From contig OX465102.1 of the NCBI GenBank assembly GCA_949987565.1, positions 24,528,760 to 24,592,759 of the forward strand: a DNA stretch of 64,000 bases. The letters run 5' to 3'. The stretch comes from Luidia sarsii. Lineage: Eukaryota; Echinodermata; Asteroidea; Paxillosida; Luidiidae. How positions within the stretch are numbered: position 1 is the stretch's first letter; the number at the start of each line of letters is the position of its first letter. Below, piece by piece: positions 23,151 to 34,260 of the stretch. Made by a program: the position numbers and the translations under genes. The notes under the pieces were generated by a model. The model was not told where the DNA came from. It saw only the letters and a list, made by a program, of their open reading frames with translations, and did no database searches.

Positions 23151-23367
23151 TTTCCAAAACGTGGCTTAGACTTCGACTCCGGCTTCGGCTGAAAACACAG
23201 GTTGGAGTTCTTTGTTGAAGTTAAAGCTTTGGATTTTTTTCTTCAAAACGGAGTGTAAGATTAAAAAACGAAGCAAAAGGGCTCCCGTTTTTGTGCCTTG
23301 CACTTTGAATTGGACGAAAGAAATGGAGACAAAGCCGGAGCCTGAGCCTAAGCCGGGTTTTGGAAAA
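23151..23367. mobile_element. MITE with GGCTTAGGCTCCGGC-type inverted repeats
   Basis: The left end TTTCCAAAACGTGGCTTAGA pairs with the right end AAGCCGGGTTTTGGAAAAGG with a few mismatches. The next parts ACTCCGGCTTCGGC and GCCGGAGCCTGAGCC pair as well. Related design at 28229-28472. Confidence 0.65.
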
Positions 23368-23693
23368 GGACCTAGAGAAATGCGCCTGGCGCGCTCCAAG
23401 AGCGGTAACATTTTCGGGCTCGTCGAGGGAGAGGCAATATCGCAAGAATCGAGGTGCTATACAGGAAGGCTGGGAGATTGGGATTCATCTCGACCAGTGC
23501 GATTCAACTCCACTGAAAAACAACGCATTTCAATCGTTGGGCTTCTATTGGCCATAATGATGTTATCAATAATAATTATTGATAGTTGGACCAATGTTGG
23601 TCAAAGAGAGAGGGTTTATGATGATGATAGGCGGGGTATGAATAAACAACAAAGTTATTCCAAAGAGTATAATTAATATATATTTTTAATATA

Positions 23694-23878
23694 CAGTTGA
23701 ACGTCGCTAAAATGAACGCTGATATGCCGAACATTCGGCTATAACAAACATGCCCTTTGGCTCCCGATTTTTGTGTACAAAATAATTATGTTGCCGCAAC
23801 TGCTAGTGCTATAACGAATGACCGCTATAGAATAATTTTCATGGATCCTGGGATGTTCGTTATAGCGACATTCCACTG
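23694..23878. mobile_element. 185-bp pogo/Tigger-type MITE
   Basis: The left end CAGTTGAACGTCGCTAAAAT and the right end TATAGCGACATTCCACTG (reverse complement CAGTGGAATGTCGCTATA) are inverted repeats. TA flanks both sides (23692-23693 and 23879-23880), the target duplication typical of Tc1/mariner/pogo. No coding capacity. Confidence 0.75.
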
Positions 23879-24252
23879 TACCGGCCATCTCGTATTATAA
23901 GTTGAACTTTAAAAGAGTTTCAGTTGAATTATTATAAAAAGATAATTGCCTTGAAGTAAAATGCTACGTTTTGGTAGCTTTTGGTAAATCAATACAAAAA
24001 ATAAGCAAAGTTTTGTATCATTTTTGTACATAAAATGCTTTAGATTAATTCGGTATAATTGATTTTCTGCACAGTTTTTGTAACATGTTGCAAAATTAAG
24101 TTTGAACATGCTGGCTGTAGAATGGCCTAAAAAAATACAAATCGTGAAAGGTTTGTAGGGTCTATACCATTTCCATTCTGGTAGAGGATCTTTCTCGAGA
24201 GAGAGGTGCATTTACAGCCGGCCTATACAAGCCCTCTTATAATTTTCAATGA

Positions 24253-24330
24253 AAGATCTAACATGATGTTTGCGTCGAGGTGAGTAAACCCTAATTGAAT
24301 TACATTCACCTCGACGCAAACATCATGTTA
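24253..24330. repeat. Perfect hairpin around a SINE-2 tail
   Basis: AACATGATGTTTGCGTCGAG pairs with CTCGACGCAAACATCATGTT across a 37-nt centre that reads GTAAACCCTAATTGAA, similar to the SINE-2 tail. Confidence 0.7.
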
Positions 24331-24395
24331 TTATCTGTGATGCAACGCGGTACCCGCCGCTGTACAATGTTCGAATCTTCCACGCGACCTCGACC

Positions 24396-24555
24396 AGCTC
24401 GGTGGTCAAGTTTAAGACGTCCGTACTAGAAAGCGGGAGTCGTGGGTTCGAATCCCGCCCGAGCTGCCTGAAATATTTTTTATCAGGCATCGGGCAAAGC
24501 ACTGAGCATTCAGTGATGATCGCGTCGAGCAGGCAAACCCTCATTGAACTCCGAT
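24396..24555 (+). mobile_element. tRNA-derived SINE-2, best copy
   Basis: The first 70 nt (24396-24465) fold like a tRNA. The acceptor AGCTCGG pairs with CCGAGCT (7 bp), the T arm is GTGGG-TTCGAAT-CCCGC and the D stem is GTC/GAC. GGTTCGAATCC is a canonical B box. The anticodon stem is poor, so it is not a functional tRNA gene. The tail CATCGGGCAAAGCACTGAGC ... CGTCGAGCAGGCAAACC recurs at 30408-30483 and 5340-5430. Confidence 0.75.
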
Positions 24556-24802
24556 GAAACTAGCCCCGGACCTATAGAGGGCGTAAAATTGGTAGTTTTC
24601 TTGGGAAACCTCTCGTGGGAAGAGAGAGGGGGGCGGCTTCACCAGCCGCCAAGAAATTCTTACCTTCAGTCGCCCAACGCTAGGCCTCAAAAGGCCACTC
24701 AAGGTGAGGGCTAAGAGAAAGGAGTAAGGGGAAGAACCAGGGGCAAATTAGACATGAAGGACGAAAGATGAAATTACGTTTGAATTGAGACAAGTAGTCA
24801 GG

Positions 24803-24952
24803 TATAGATCGGTTGCCCCGGTGGCCATCTTTGGGGCCTAGTCTTTGTTCCACTTGGATAGGCAAGAGTGCACTCTTTGTACCTATAAATTGTCACTGAA
24901 TTTAGGTACAAGAAGGTACCCCAAAGATGGCTGCCGGTGCAAACGATCTATA
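24803..24952. mobile_element. 150-bp hairpin MITE
   Basis: TATAGATCGGTTGCCCCGG, then TGGCCATCTTTGGGG, pairs with CCCCAAAGATGGCTGCCGG, then TGCAAACGATCTATA, with three mismatches over 34 bp. No target duplication found. Confidence 0.7.
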
Positions 24953-25559
24953 AGAAAGGGGAAAACAGGTTGCAGGTAGATAATTCCATAGTGTGGCATT
25001 GCTGTATAGAAGCCTATTATATAGGCCCTACCTTTCGGAAAGTTTTTTTTTCTTTCCAAAGATGGCGTCTCACGATAAGAACCAATAAAAGACGGGGAAA
25101 CCAAATGTCTGGCCCAAATTGTCATCAGCCAACTGAACACCAGCCCCCCCCCCTCCCCCTCTGCTCCCCGCGCAAGAGTGTGACGGAAGTTTGTTTTTCC
25201 AATCTATTTTTCTTCCTCTGATGTGTGTGTTCGGAATTATGAAAACCTGTCACCGGTGCGATGACTCACGGAGCCCAATCGGCTGATAATTATTGGCGTA
25301 TAATTCCATGCATGCAGACTTCCTAATTCCATAAAGGCGGCCAGTCCCGCGGGTGCAATAATTTACGTGCGCGCGGGAAACCGCGTATCAAATCCACTTT
25401 CCGCTGCCTTCAGAAACATTGTCAAATAAATTACCGTGAAAGAAGCGATCGCGAGACCGCCAGTATGGATCTCTCCCCTATACTCTGTCCCCTTACCCCA
25501 TCGCTTGGCCCCCCTCCCATCCCGCCAAACAACCTGTCAATTTCTCTTTCTCTACGAAT
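24953..25559. other. Intergenic; complex island at ~25225-25440
   Basis: The island is non-repetitive with homeodomain-like AT motifs in GC-rich surroundings (TGATAATTATTGG, CCTAATTCCATAAAGG, AATAATTTACG). It has the look of a conserved non-coding element, but I cannot compare it with another genome. Confidence 0.3.
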
Positions 25560-26020
25560 TCCTCTCTCCCTGTCCCTCTCTTTCTCCCCTCCCTAGCCCT
25601 CTCACTCCCCTATCTCCCTCTCCCTCTCTCACTCTCCCTCCCCTCTCCATCTCCCTCTCCCTCTCCCTCCTCTCTCCCCTCCCCCTCTCCTTCCCCTCTC
25701 CCTCTCCTTCCTCCTCTCCCTCTCTCCCTCCCCTCTCCCTCCCATTTTCTTTCTATATATATGTCCCTCTCTGTCTTTGTATGTTTCTCCGTCTTCATGT
25801 TTTCCTCTGCCTCTTTGTCTTTCTGTCTCTCTGTCTTCCTCTGTCTAAGGTAGCTCTGTCTCTCTGTACCTCTCTCTGTGTATCTGCATGTCTCCATCTG
25901 TCTGTCCCTCCGTCTCTGACTCTGTCTCTGCCTCTTTCCCTTTCCCTTCTTCCTCCCTCCCCCTCTCTCTCTCCCCCTCTCCCCCTCTCTCCCCTCTCTC
26001 TTTTTGCCATTTAACCCCCC
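25560..26020. repeat. CT-rich low-complexity tract
   Basis: TCTCCC/TCTCTC repeats with TCTGTCTCTG segments, ending in a poly-C run at ~26015. ORFs on both strands are Ser/Pro/Leu or Arg/Glu/Gly artefacts. Confidence 0.9.
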
Positions 26021-26437
26021 CCCCCGCGCGCATTCACACATCCAGAATGATAGGAAATCTGAACCATTTGTCGACGCGGTGTGGTTCAGTCCCTCCATCG
26101 CTGCCAGGCCACCTTGCCGTGTGAAGGACCCCCCTCCCCTCGCGAGATTGAAGACTTTGGGGATGTAAAACTCAATCTAGCGGTGTACCGGGTAACATTG
26201 ACCAGATAGCGCCGGCACCGTGATTTATCGAGAGAACATCATTTGGGAGAGACAGAGCGTAGGCCCGTGACCTACTTTCTCATTTTTCTTTTGTTCCTTT
26301 CCCTTGCACCCCTTGCCCTCTAAAAAAAAAATGGGTTGATTTTTTTTTTACTTTCACCCATCACTAACCTTCCATGATTGAACGTCCTATAGTGAGGAGT
26401 TCACATATGGGTTTTGTTTTCCAATTTGAAATCCTCT
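26021..26437. other. Intergenic, unique
   Basis: It contains GCACCGTGATTTATCG at 26215-26230, a 16-mer repeated exactly at 48049-48064. Nothing else recognised. Confidence 0.4.
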
Positions 26438-26484
26438 TGTAACTGAGAGAGAGAGAGGGAGGGAGCGAGGGAGGGAGAGAGAGA

Positions 26485-26550
<66 letters not shown>

Positions 26551-26805
26551 AGGGAGAGAGAGAGAGAGAGAGAGAGATAGAGGGAGAAAGAGAGAGAGAG
26601 AGGGAGAAAGAGAGAGGGGAGGGGGGGAGAGAGAGAGTGAAGGAGGGAGAGAGGGAGGGAGGGAGGGAGGGACAGAGGGGGAGGGGAAAAGGAGAGATAG
26701 GGGAAGAGAAAGAGGGGGAAGAGAGAGATACGGGGAAAGAGAGAGAAGAGGAGAGAGAGAGAGAGAGGGGGGAAGAGAGATGAACAGAGGGAGAGAGATG
26801 GGGAA
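26438..26805. repeat. GA-rich microsatellite
   Basis: (GA)n/(GGGA)n on the + strand, strongly purine-only. Confidence 0.92.
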
Positions 26806-27065
26806 GTATAACTTCACATTGAATGCAGAAGCGGGCTGACGTCGGGAGCGTGTGGGGACGATTCCCCAATCGCCCCTTGCCCGTGCAAATTATTCCCCCG
26901 GGAACACCAGATGCCATTGCCGCGCAAATGTGATTCAACGTCTTTGTGTTTCCTTTTTTTACCAGAAGAATCCTCAGTTTGACCTCGAAGCTTTTGCAAT
27001 GAACAATAAGAAGCGTATGGTGTGATAAGAGATTTGTTACCCAAAAAAGTTCCCGGCATGTGATT

Positions 27066-27500
27066 TGGCTTCGAGAAAGAGCTTTCTAAAGGATCGAAAC
27101 ACCAAAGGCCAATGACTGTTTTAAGATTGATTGATTTCAATACATTTTGGTCAGTCAGCTTGCAATATCTTGTATTAATTACATAAGTATTTTTTTTTGT
27201 ATTACCTATTTTTGGTCATTGTTTTGTCAGCGACTTATTTTGTGTATCACTTTACAAATTCTGCCTTTGTGTGAGGTCATGCTAGCATAGAACATCAAGA
27301 CCTGTAACTGTTTTAAGATTGTTTGATTTCGATACATTTTGGTCAGTGAGTTTGCAACACCTTATATTGATTTATATAAAGTAAAATTATTCATATTCGT
27401 CATTTATGGTCATTTGCTTGTCAGCGAATTTCTGTATCAAATTCTGCCTTTGTGAAAGTTCATGCAAGCGTATAGAAACATCACGACCTGTGACTGTTTG
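27066..27500 (+). repeat. Tandem ~190-bp monomers of the GAAACGTC family
   Basis: ACTGTTTTAAGATTG-type anchors recur at 27116, 27308 and 27494 (192 and 186 bp apart). Each is preceded by a diverged core (AAGGATCGAAACACC, TAGCATAGAACATC, GTATAGAAACATC) and followed by ATACATTTTGGTCAGT and TTTGCAA tail sequence. Confidence 0.7.
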
Positions 27501-28228
27501 AGGATTGTTAAGATTTGTCTGCCAATTTAGAGACATGTATCAGTGAATTCCCCTTCCTGATTTCCCCTATCTAATTCTGTCTTAAGCCCTTAACCCTGAG
27601 TTCGCCTTGTTTTCGGCGAATCTGCATAAATAATGTAAAAAGAAATCAATCAATCATCTCAGGTCAGTTTAGTCAGCAAACACTTTGCGACATTTCTGTA
27701 TCACACTCTACGAAGTCTGGTTCCGAAGGCCCCGGCTAGCATCGAGACGTTCAGCCTTCAGACCTCTCCGACGCTGTCAGCCCTCCCAAATTGATGAATA
27801 AACGCACATGATGATAATTATGATAGAAAGTAATCCCGCGAGCCGGAGGAAACGGGGGAAGACAAACATCCCAAATTCTATTTCCATCCCCCCCTCGAAG
27901 GTCTGCTCCAAAATATGACCAGGAGTTGACCCTATACGCCCCGTTCAGGTTGGCCAAGCGAAAACAGATTCCCTTCACCCCACCACACCGTACCCTTGTC
28001 TGTATCCACCTGATGCCTCTCACCCCCACCCTCCCTCCCCCTCCGAAGTTTTGATCTTCACGCTATTTGTCAGGTCCAATTTGGCGGGACAAAAACAATG
28101 CCCGTGTACCGGCCAGACAGGCCCTCTATCGGCCGACCCGTTTAATACGGTCCATCCGTCCGTGCCCAAACGGTGTTTCTATACACTGTACACTGAAGAG
28201 AAAGCAAGAGAAATGTGGGGTTCAAGAA
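27501..28228. other. Intergenic
   Basis: A weak GAAACGTC-type remnant at ~27715-27770 (TCCGAAGGCCCCGGC, ATCGAGACGTTCAGCC). The rest is unique with poly-C patches. Confidence 0.4.
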
Positions 28229-28472
28229 GGCCGTTTACGAAATGAAGGCTTATAGGCTTGGGCTTAGGCTCCGGTAATATTGCTCCGTTGCCCGTTATAA
28301 TTTAGCAGGCATCTAGAAACAAGCGTTTGGCCCCAGTTTCTTGGTGAATACTCTGTACATAATCCAACCAACAAACCTTCAAATTCGGAAACATCACGAC
28401 CTAGATTTTCAGGTTTGGTCAGACGGAAACGAAGCCTGAGCCCGAGCCTAAGCCTTCATTTCGTAAACGGCC
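28229..28472. mobile_element. 244-bp hairpin MITE with perfect 22-bp ends
   Basis: GGCCGTTTACGAAATGAAGG (28229 on) is exactly complementary to the end at 28451-28472. Pairing continues less perfectly through AGGCTTGGGCTTAGGCTCCG and GAAGCCTGAGCCCGAGCC. Confidence 0.8.
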
Positions 28473-28712
28473 GCAGTCTGCCCTGTTTGTTTCAGAAATG
28501 CTGTTGGGAGTTAGTTGGCTATCGCTTTTGACTGCCACTATCCATCAGTTCTGGTAACAAACATGGAAGCGATTGATATTGTTATTAAGCGCTGGTCAAA
28601 AACGTTAAAAAGAATTTGCAAACATTTGAGTTTTCTTATACGGCGTACCTTCAACACAGTGCGCGCGTGATATGCACGGAGTAAAAACAAATGTTGGTCT
28701 ACAACTCGCTTC

Positions 28713-29017
28713 TTAAAGGCCCTATACAGCATTGGTAAAGGTCAAACGATTGCCACAGCTTGTGTGTTAAACTATGAAATATTCCAAAAAAGCAATACTG
28801 CGAAGGTTTTAGCTCAAATGTTAATCTGAGAAAGTAGAAAATGCAAAAAAGTCACTGTTTACATATAGTTACTAGCCTGTAGTGTAAGAAAAAGTTTATT
28901 ACTCGCGAGTCATGATATTGTTACCAAACCAGGATTTCTTTTTCGGAATGTTTAATGGGTTAACACACAAACTGTTGCAATCTTTTGGCCTTTACCAGTG
29001 TTGTATAGGTCTTATAA
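28713..29017 (+). mobile_element. TTAAAGG MITE, copy A
   Basis: The ends TTAAAGGCCCTATACAGCAT and TGTTGTATAGGTCTTATAA are inverted. Near each end, ACAAACTGTTGCAATC- and GATTGCCACAGCTTGT-type sequences also pair. The centre keeps TTATTACTCGCGAGT. Confidence 0.8.
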
Positions 29018-29967
29018 GTCAGTAAACGGTTTGCAACTTTTTTGTGCTACTTTCAAATCTCAAATCTATAGTGTCAATATTTGAACTAGATCTGTCAAGC
29101 ACCGGGTAAATTTGAATCACAATTTGGTTAACTTTAACCCAATCATATTTTTGCAGCTGATATTAAGGTAGCTCTTTATGATGTAACGGAAGCCCAAAGG
29201 TTGACTTATTATTACAGAACTATTTACCATCTGCCATGAATTCTGATAAGGCCAGGGCAAGTGAACAGGTCTGCCCAACACTGTTTTGCTTTTTTTTTAC
29301 AGACTGTGTATACCTATTCCCTATTGGTAATTCGGTTCTGCGTTAAACTCCCACTGACCTTATAAGTCCAGTAGATCCCCACGGCCAATATCATCGCCTA
29401 TAGGTGACCCAGGTATGACCACAGCGTCATAACATTTTATCTCATTAGTGTCATTGCCCTGTCGATGACACTCCCCCAATCAATGCTTCCGGCGACACAA
29501 CCAACTCGCCCACAAAGCTTTCCCTGAAGACGAGGGGTACATTTTCATGGAGCCGCATTAAACGCCCCCAAAATATGTGCCCAGCCTGAAAAGTCTTCAG
29601 AGACAAAACGATATTAACCAAGTTGCGATCTCATTGAGATTGCACGAAAATCCTTCACCCGTATATATACTGCAGTACTTCAATGTGGTTCTTATTGCAT
29701 TATACTTGCTCTCGATTATTATCAGTAAAAGTGGATTTTTGGGTGGCGACCTGATTTGGTTAAACGAGTTTTCATGCTTATGCTTAAGCAGCTCAATGCA
29801 TGAAGTTGGTCCCTGGTGCTAACTGCCTCTGATCTTATTCGACGATTCTCACACGGAGTAAAATGGGAGATTTTATTGGAAAAACTGTGATTTTTTGGAG
29901 TGATGGAGCATATCGTTTTGGTGCCTTGTGAAATTGGTCCCATGCAGAGTGCGCATCGCTATTGTCA
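29018..29967. other. Intergenic, AT-rich
   Basis: No repeat or gene recognised. Confidence 0.45.
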
Positions 29968-30294
29968 GATTGCCACAGAAACCATTAAACATTCCACACA
30001 AAAAACCCGCGAAGGTAAATTGTAGCTAAAAATAATGGTAATCTGAGAAAGTAGAAAAAGGCAAACAAACGTCATGGTTTTTTGCACCGTTCTGAGGTGT
30101 AAAAAATAGTTTTTTACTCGCGAGTAATAAACTTTTTTCAATGTTTGAGTGAAGATTTTTTCGAGAAGTGCAGCATCCCAGACCGTAAGATTTCATCATG
30201 CAGATTCTATCATAACCATCTACAAACTGTGTAAATTAGAAGGAAATCTGTCGACGTTGATGTTGTATCTACCCGATCTTCCAATGTTGTATTA
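29968..30294 (+). mobile_element. TTAAAGG MITE, end-truncated copy
   Basis: It starts inside at AGATTGCCACAGAAACCATT, keeps TTTTACTCGCGAGTAATAAA and CAGCATCCCAGACCGTAAGA, and ends at CAATGTTGTATTA. Both terminal TTAA-proximal ends are missing. Confidence 0.75.
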
Positions 30295-30387
30295 TTTTTG
30301 AATCGCGGTCCATAACACGCAACCGATTCGCTGCGATAGATTTCGCGTTCAGTGACGTATTTGAGTATATAAGCGAACTTTACGAAG

Positions 30388-30485
30388 CACCCAAGCAGCC
30401 AATGAATTGTTGTCATCAGGCATCGGCCAAGCACTGAGCACTCAGTGTTGATCACGTCGAGCAGGTCAAACCTCATTGAATAACT
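30388..30485 (+). mobile_element. SINE-2 tail fragment
   Basis: CATCGGCCAAGCACTGAGCA, then CGTCGAGCAGGTCAAACC and TCATTGAA, as at 24480-24548. It lies ~95 bp after the truncated MITE. Confidence 0.65.
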
Positions 30486-30606
30486 CATGGTACGATGCAA
30501 ATAACCAGGGAATTAAGAAGATTCAGTTGCAGGAAAACAAAAATCTTCACTTTTAATTCCAGCCGACAAGAAGGCGCGTCTTCTTCGCCTGTTTATTCAT
30601 GTTGTC

Positions 30607-30608
<2 letters not shown>

Positions 30609-30651
<43 letters not shown>

Positions 30652-31012
30652 GAGAGAGGGAGAGAGAGAGGGGCAGAGAGGGAGAGAGAGGGAGAGAGAG
30701 GGGGAGAGAGGGAGAGGGGGGGAGAGGGGGGAGAGAGGGGAAGAGAGAGAGAGAGAGAGGGGGGAGAGGGGAGAGAGAGAGAGAGAGAGGGAGAGAGAGG
30801 GAGAGGAAGGGAGAGGGGGAGAGAGAGGGGGAGAGAGAGGGAGAGAGGGAGAGAGAGAGAGATAGAGGGGGAGAGAGAGGGGGAGAAAGAGAGGGGGAGA
30901 GAGAGAGGGAGAGAGGGGGCAGAGAGGGAGAGGGAGAGAGGGGGAGAGAGAGGGAGAGAGAGTGAGAGAGAGGGAGAGAGAGATGGGGAGAGAGAGGGAG
31001 GGTGAGAGAGTG
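30609..31012. repeat. GA-rich microsatellite
   Basis: (GA)n with (GGGA) and (GAGAGG) variants. Frames on both strands are open by composition only. Confidence 0.92.
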
Positions 31013-31549
31013 AAAAATGGTACCAACCTTGTATATCATTGCATTCCACAGATCTTAATCGATTGTCTATCAAAACGGAAATTCAATAGACGCATTTGTA
31101 CCCACGCGCCAATTAAATATTATTTTTTTGTTGACCTGGCTCATTTCTGCCATAGGGCCACTCTTTGATCGCGATGCAGACATTTTTTTGGAAGTTGTGT
31201 TTTGGGATAGAGGAGAGGGGTCCAAAGCCAACCAGGGTGCATGCGTGTTTCGAATCACGCCTTAATGGCGCGGCCAGACGGCTCTTTCCTGCGGCCGAAG
31301 GCCGGCTGATTAGCGGTCTCCATTGGCGTCGTAATTTCGGTCTCGCCGAAGTGTGGTAATTAATCAGAAACAATTACGCGGTCAGCCATCGGGAGCCACC
31401 GGTATGCTCGTCTGTGGGTGGCCAGGCGCCGGGATGCCTATACCTGTTATCTGTTGCAATTTTTGTTTTCTCTCTTTTTTTTTTTTTCTTTTTTTTTTTG
31501 GGGGGGGGGGTTCTCCCAGCCACGAGCGACAAAGGATCCATTACAACTT
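31013..31549. other. Intergenic; complex island at ~31220-31420
   Basis: The island holds CGCCTTAATGGCGCGG and TGGTAATTAATCAGAAACAA, homeodomain-like motifs in mixed GC sequence. It is followed by poly-T/poly-G at 31470-31510. Confidence 0.3.
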
Positions 31550-32200
31550 CACGACGGGAATTTTACAGGTAATATAATAAGATGACGACGCTATTACACT
31601 TTATACAGATAATAATAGTATAGGATGCCTTCACTTTTGGACTTAAAGGTCCAATACAACATTCGGAAAACAAGTTTCCTGCTAATTTGCACAGTTTGTA
31701 GATGGTCATGATAGAATCATCACGTTGTAATCTTACGGTTTGGGATGCTGTACTTTTCGAGAAATCTTCACTCAAACATCGACAAATAGTTTATAACTCG
31801 CGAGTAATAAACTGCGAGTTATAAACTATTTCCTAAACTACAGAACGGTGCTTTTCTACTTTCTCAGATTACCATTTGAGCTAAAATGTTCGCAGGATTT
31901 CTTTGTTGGAATGTTTAATGGTTTAACACACAAACTGCGGCAATCATCGGACCTTTACCCATGTTGTATAGGGCCTTTAACAAAGGTAATGTAGTAAGAT
32001 GGCGTCACTATTAGACTTTATAGAGATATTTTATAGTATAAGAGGAATTCACGACTAGCCTCATAGTTATAAAGGTTATATAATAAGATGACATCGCTAT
32101 TAGACTGTATACAGGTAATAGAGTATAGGATGACTTCACTTTTGGACAAAGTTAATGCAGTAAGATGACGTCACCATTAATAATGATACAGGAAATACAG
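31550..32200 (+). repeat. Degenerate tandem repeat (GGTAATATAATAAGATGACG ...)
   Basis: Units begin AGGTAAT-ATAATAAGATG-ACGTCGCTATTAGAC and carry GGATGACTTCACTTTTGGAC. They start near 31568, 31983, 32087 and 32151, and a remnant lies at 32857-32935. Copy B of the TTAAAGG MITE sits inside. Confidence 0.6.
31643..31980 (+). mobile_element. TTAAAGG MITE, copy B (insertion site readable)
   Basis: The ends TTAAAGGTCCAATACAACAT and ATGTTGTATAGGGCCTTTAA are near-perfect inverted repeats. Interior CTCGCGAGTAATAAAC is retained. The left flank CACTTTTGGAC and right flank CAAAGGTAATG match the uninterrupted unit at 32130-32156 (CACTTTTGGACAAAGTTAATG). Confidence 0.85.
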
Positions 32201-32544
32201 GGTACATTCGATACTTTTCCCCAGGTAGACCTTATGTACTCCCTAGTGACTCAAGCCTTCAGGCTGAGTAAGTTATGTGTAAAGCCAAGGTGCGCCTTGA
32301 GAACTGATCTGGGTAGACCCGGGTAAGCGTATCGGACGCAGTGGTAATGACATGGGACGCATTTTGGCGGCCATCACCAAGTACTGGTTTGGATGCCCCA
32401 ATCCTGCTTTGTACTGTGAACGTTTTTGCACTTCCTCACCCAATGTCTCTCTAACCCATTTAACCTCAGGGTGAATCCGGGTGGAATAATAGTCCACCCA
32501 ATGCTTGGTTACGACCGCCCAAACGTATCCATGGTGACAAGGTC

Positions 32545-32845
32545 AAGGCCGCCGCACACGAGAGCTACCTGCTGAGCAAAAAATATATTTTTGGAAACCA
32601 TCACGTGAACAGAGCGTGTGCTTTCATTGGCCATTTGTTTTGGTTTTTTTGCTCAGCACGTATAGCTCAAGTCACCGCACACGATTATTTCATCCACGCG
32701 AGGCGAAAAAAATCAAACAGGATAAATATTGGCCTCACGGCCTCGAGGCAGAAATCTCACCAAAAGTTCAGCGCACACGGTGAGCTACGTGCTGAGCTAA
32801 CGGCCACGAGAGACTTTGTGCTCAGCAAATAACTGCGGCGGCCTT
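32545..32845. mobile_element. 301-bp MITE with AAGGCCGCCGC ends
   Basis: AAGGCCGCCGCA at the left pairs with TGCGGCGGCCTT at the right. Several internal GCTGAGC/GCTCAGC copies and two further CGCACACG copies suggest subterminal repeats. No coding capacity and no clear target duplication. Confidence 0.65.
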
Positions 32846-33012
32846 AAGCCCTTAAAAAGGTAATACTGTAATATAATTAGTTTGGCGTCGCTATTAGCTT
32901 TTCTACAGGTAGTATAGTAAAATGGCGTCACTGATGATGCATATTGATAAAAATGATAAGAATTTCGATATTGGCAGCATCTTTCTCAAAGTTTTTTGGC
33001 CCTCCATAATTA

Positions 33013-33066
33013 CCTTGAATAAAGTTATTAGATCGAAACGTCAGGCTATCTAGCTTTTAAAGATTT
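33013..33066 (+). repeat. GAAACGTC-family copy
   Basis: CCTTGAATAAAGTTATTAGA then TCGAAACGTCAGGC. Stem II is degraded while GAAACGTC is intact. A remnant of an opposite copy precedes it (ATCTTTCTCAAAG, GGCCCTCC). Confidence 0.65.
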
Positions 33067-34260
33067 GTATATTCTGTGGCTTTAGTTGGCTGCATCTCTA
33101 GTGTACTTAAGTTAAGATATGGGAGGTTATAGCCAATGTATTTATACATTCGGTATAACAGTTATACGATACTGAATTCCAAACACACTGTACATATCTC
33201 CGTGTTGATTGTATTTACCACAATCGAGAGGAAAACTTGAGCAACGTAGGATTAATGGCGCCAAGGTCAAAATGTCTTCCACGTCGATTCCAATCCAATA
33301 CGTGGGTTAGATTTCATGCGGTGATTTTACACCCAATGTTTCATACGCTGTCAAACATTGATGAGACAAGGTTGAACAGAATCGTTGGCCCAACACTTTA
33401 TCATTGAGTTTAGGAACGACTTTTATCGGCCGATAATGTCACCAGATCGTCCACTGACTAACGTTTGTCATACCCCGGGTGAATATCACCCTTTGACAGA
33501 GAGAGGGTTGTAGTTGTTGTTGTTGCTGCTGCTGCTGTTGTGGGTGATGGTGATGATGATGGTGATGGTGGTAATGACGGTGATGATGGTAATAATTTGA
33601 ATGGTTTGAATAGTCTATAATAATTATTGCTTGTAATGATGTACAGGAAAAGTTAAGGTGTATTTCGTGGAACGAATTATTACGGTACTCGTCGTTGGAG
33701 CTCAAACGACGAAGGCCGTAATTGCACCAGACATCAAGCGCCTGCGAGTTTTAAAAATACCACTTGACATGTAGACTTCACCACAGGTAAAAGAAGAAAA
33801 AGCAGTCATTATTGATGGGCTATGACTTGAGGTTTTGAGGATGCGAGCCAGCCCTCTCTCCCCCAGCTTCTTAAAAATGCAAGATACTCTTGCCGATTCA
33901 TCATCCCGGGTCCCAGTTAAACTGATTGAGACTAGAAGGTGGCTGCTTTGTGTGCTGACAGAATGAGGCCTCCAGCGTCTAATTGGCGAGACTCTGTACA
34001 TGCACGGATAGCCAGGAAATCCTCGCGATTAGGAATAAAGACATTTAACAATGTCACCTGCTTCCGAGGGACCCACTTTGTCCAAGATTTATATTTCCAA
34101 CCTCCCCCCCCCGACAAAATATATCGACAGGTGGTTTGTAGCACATCTTGTGAGCTGAGGGTGTAATGCGGGTGCACGGGGCAGGGTGCAGTGGAGGGTG
34201 AACGACCACTTAATACCGTACTTTTGGCAGGTTCGCTGGGATTCATGAAAGGGGTTGAGG
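33067..34260. other. Intergenic with a triplet microsatellite
   Basis: GTT/GCT/GGTGAT triplets fill 33508-33592. ORFs there read His/Gln runs on the minus strand and are repeat artefacts. The remainder is unique. Confidence 0.5.

Noticed and set aside
24396..24465. A functional tRNA gene
   Set aside because: Acceptor and T stems are good but the anticodon stem does not pair, and the sequence continues into a tail shared with other SINE copies.
33439..33705. Minus ORF with His and Gln runs
   Set aside because: It is produced by GTT/GCT/GGTGAT triplet repeats only.
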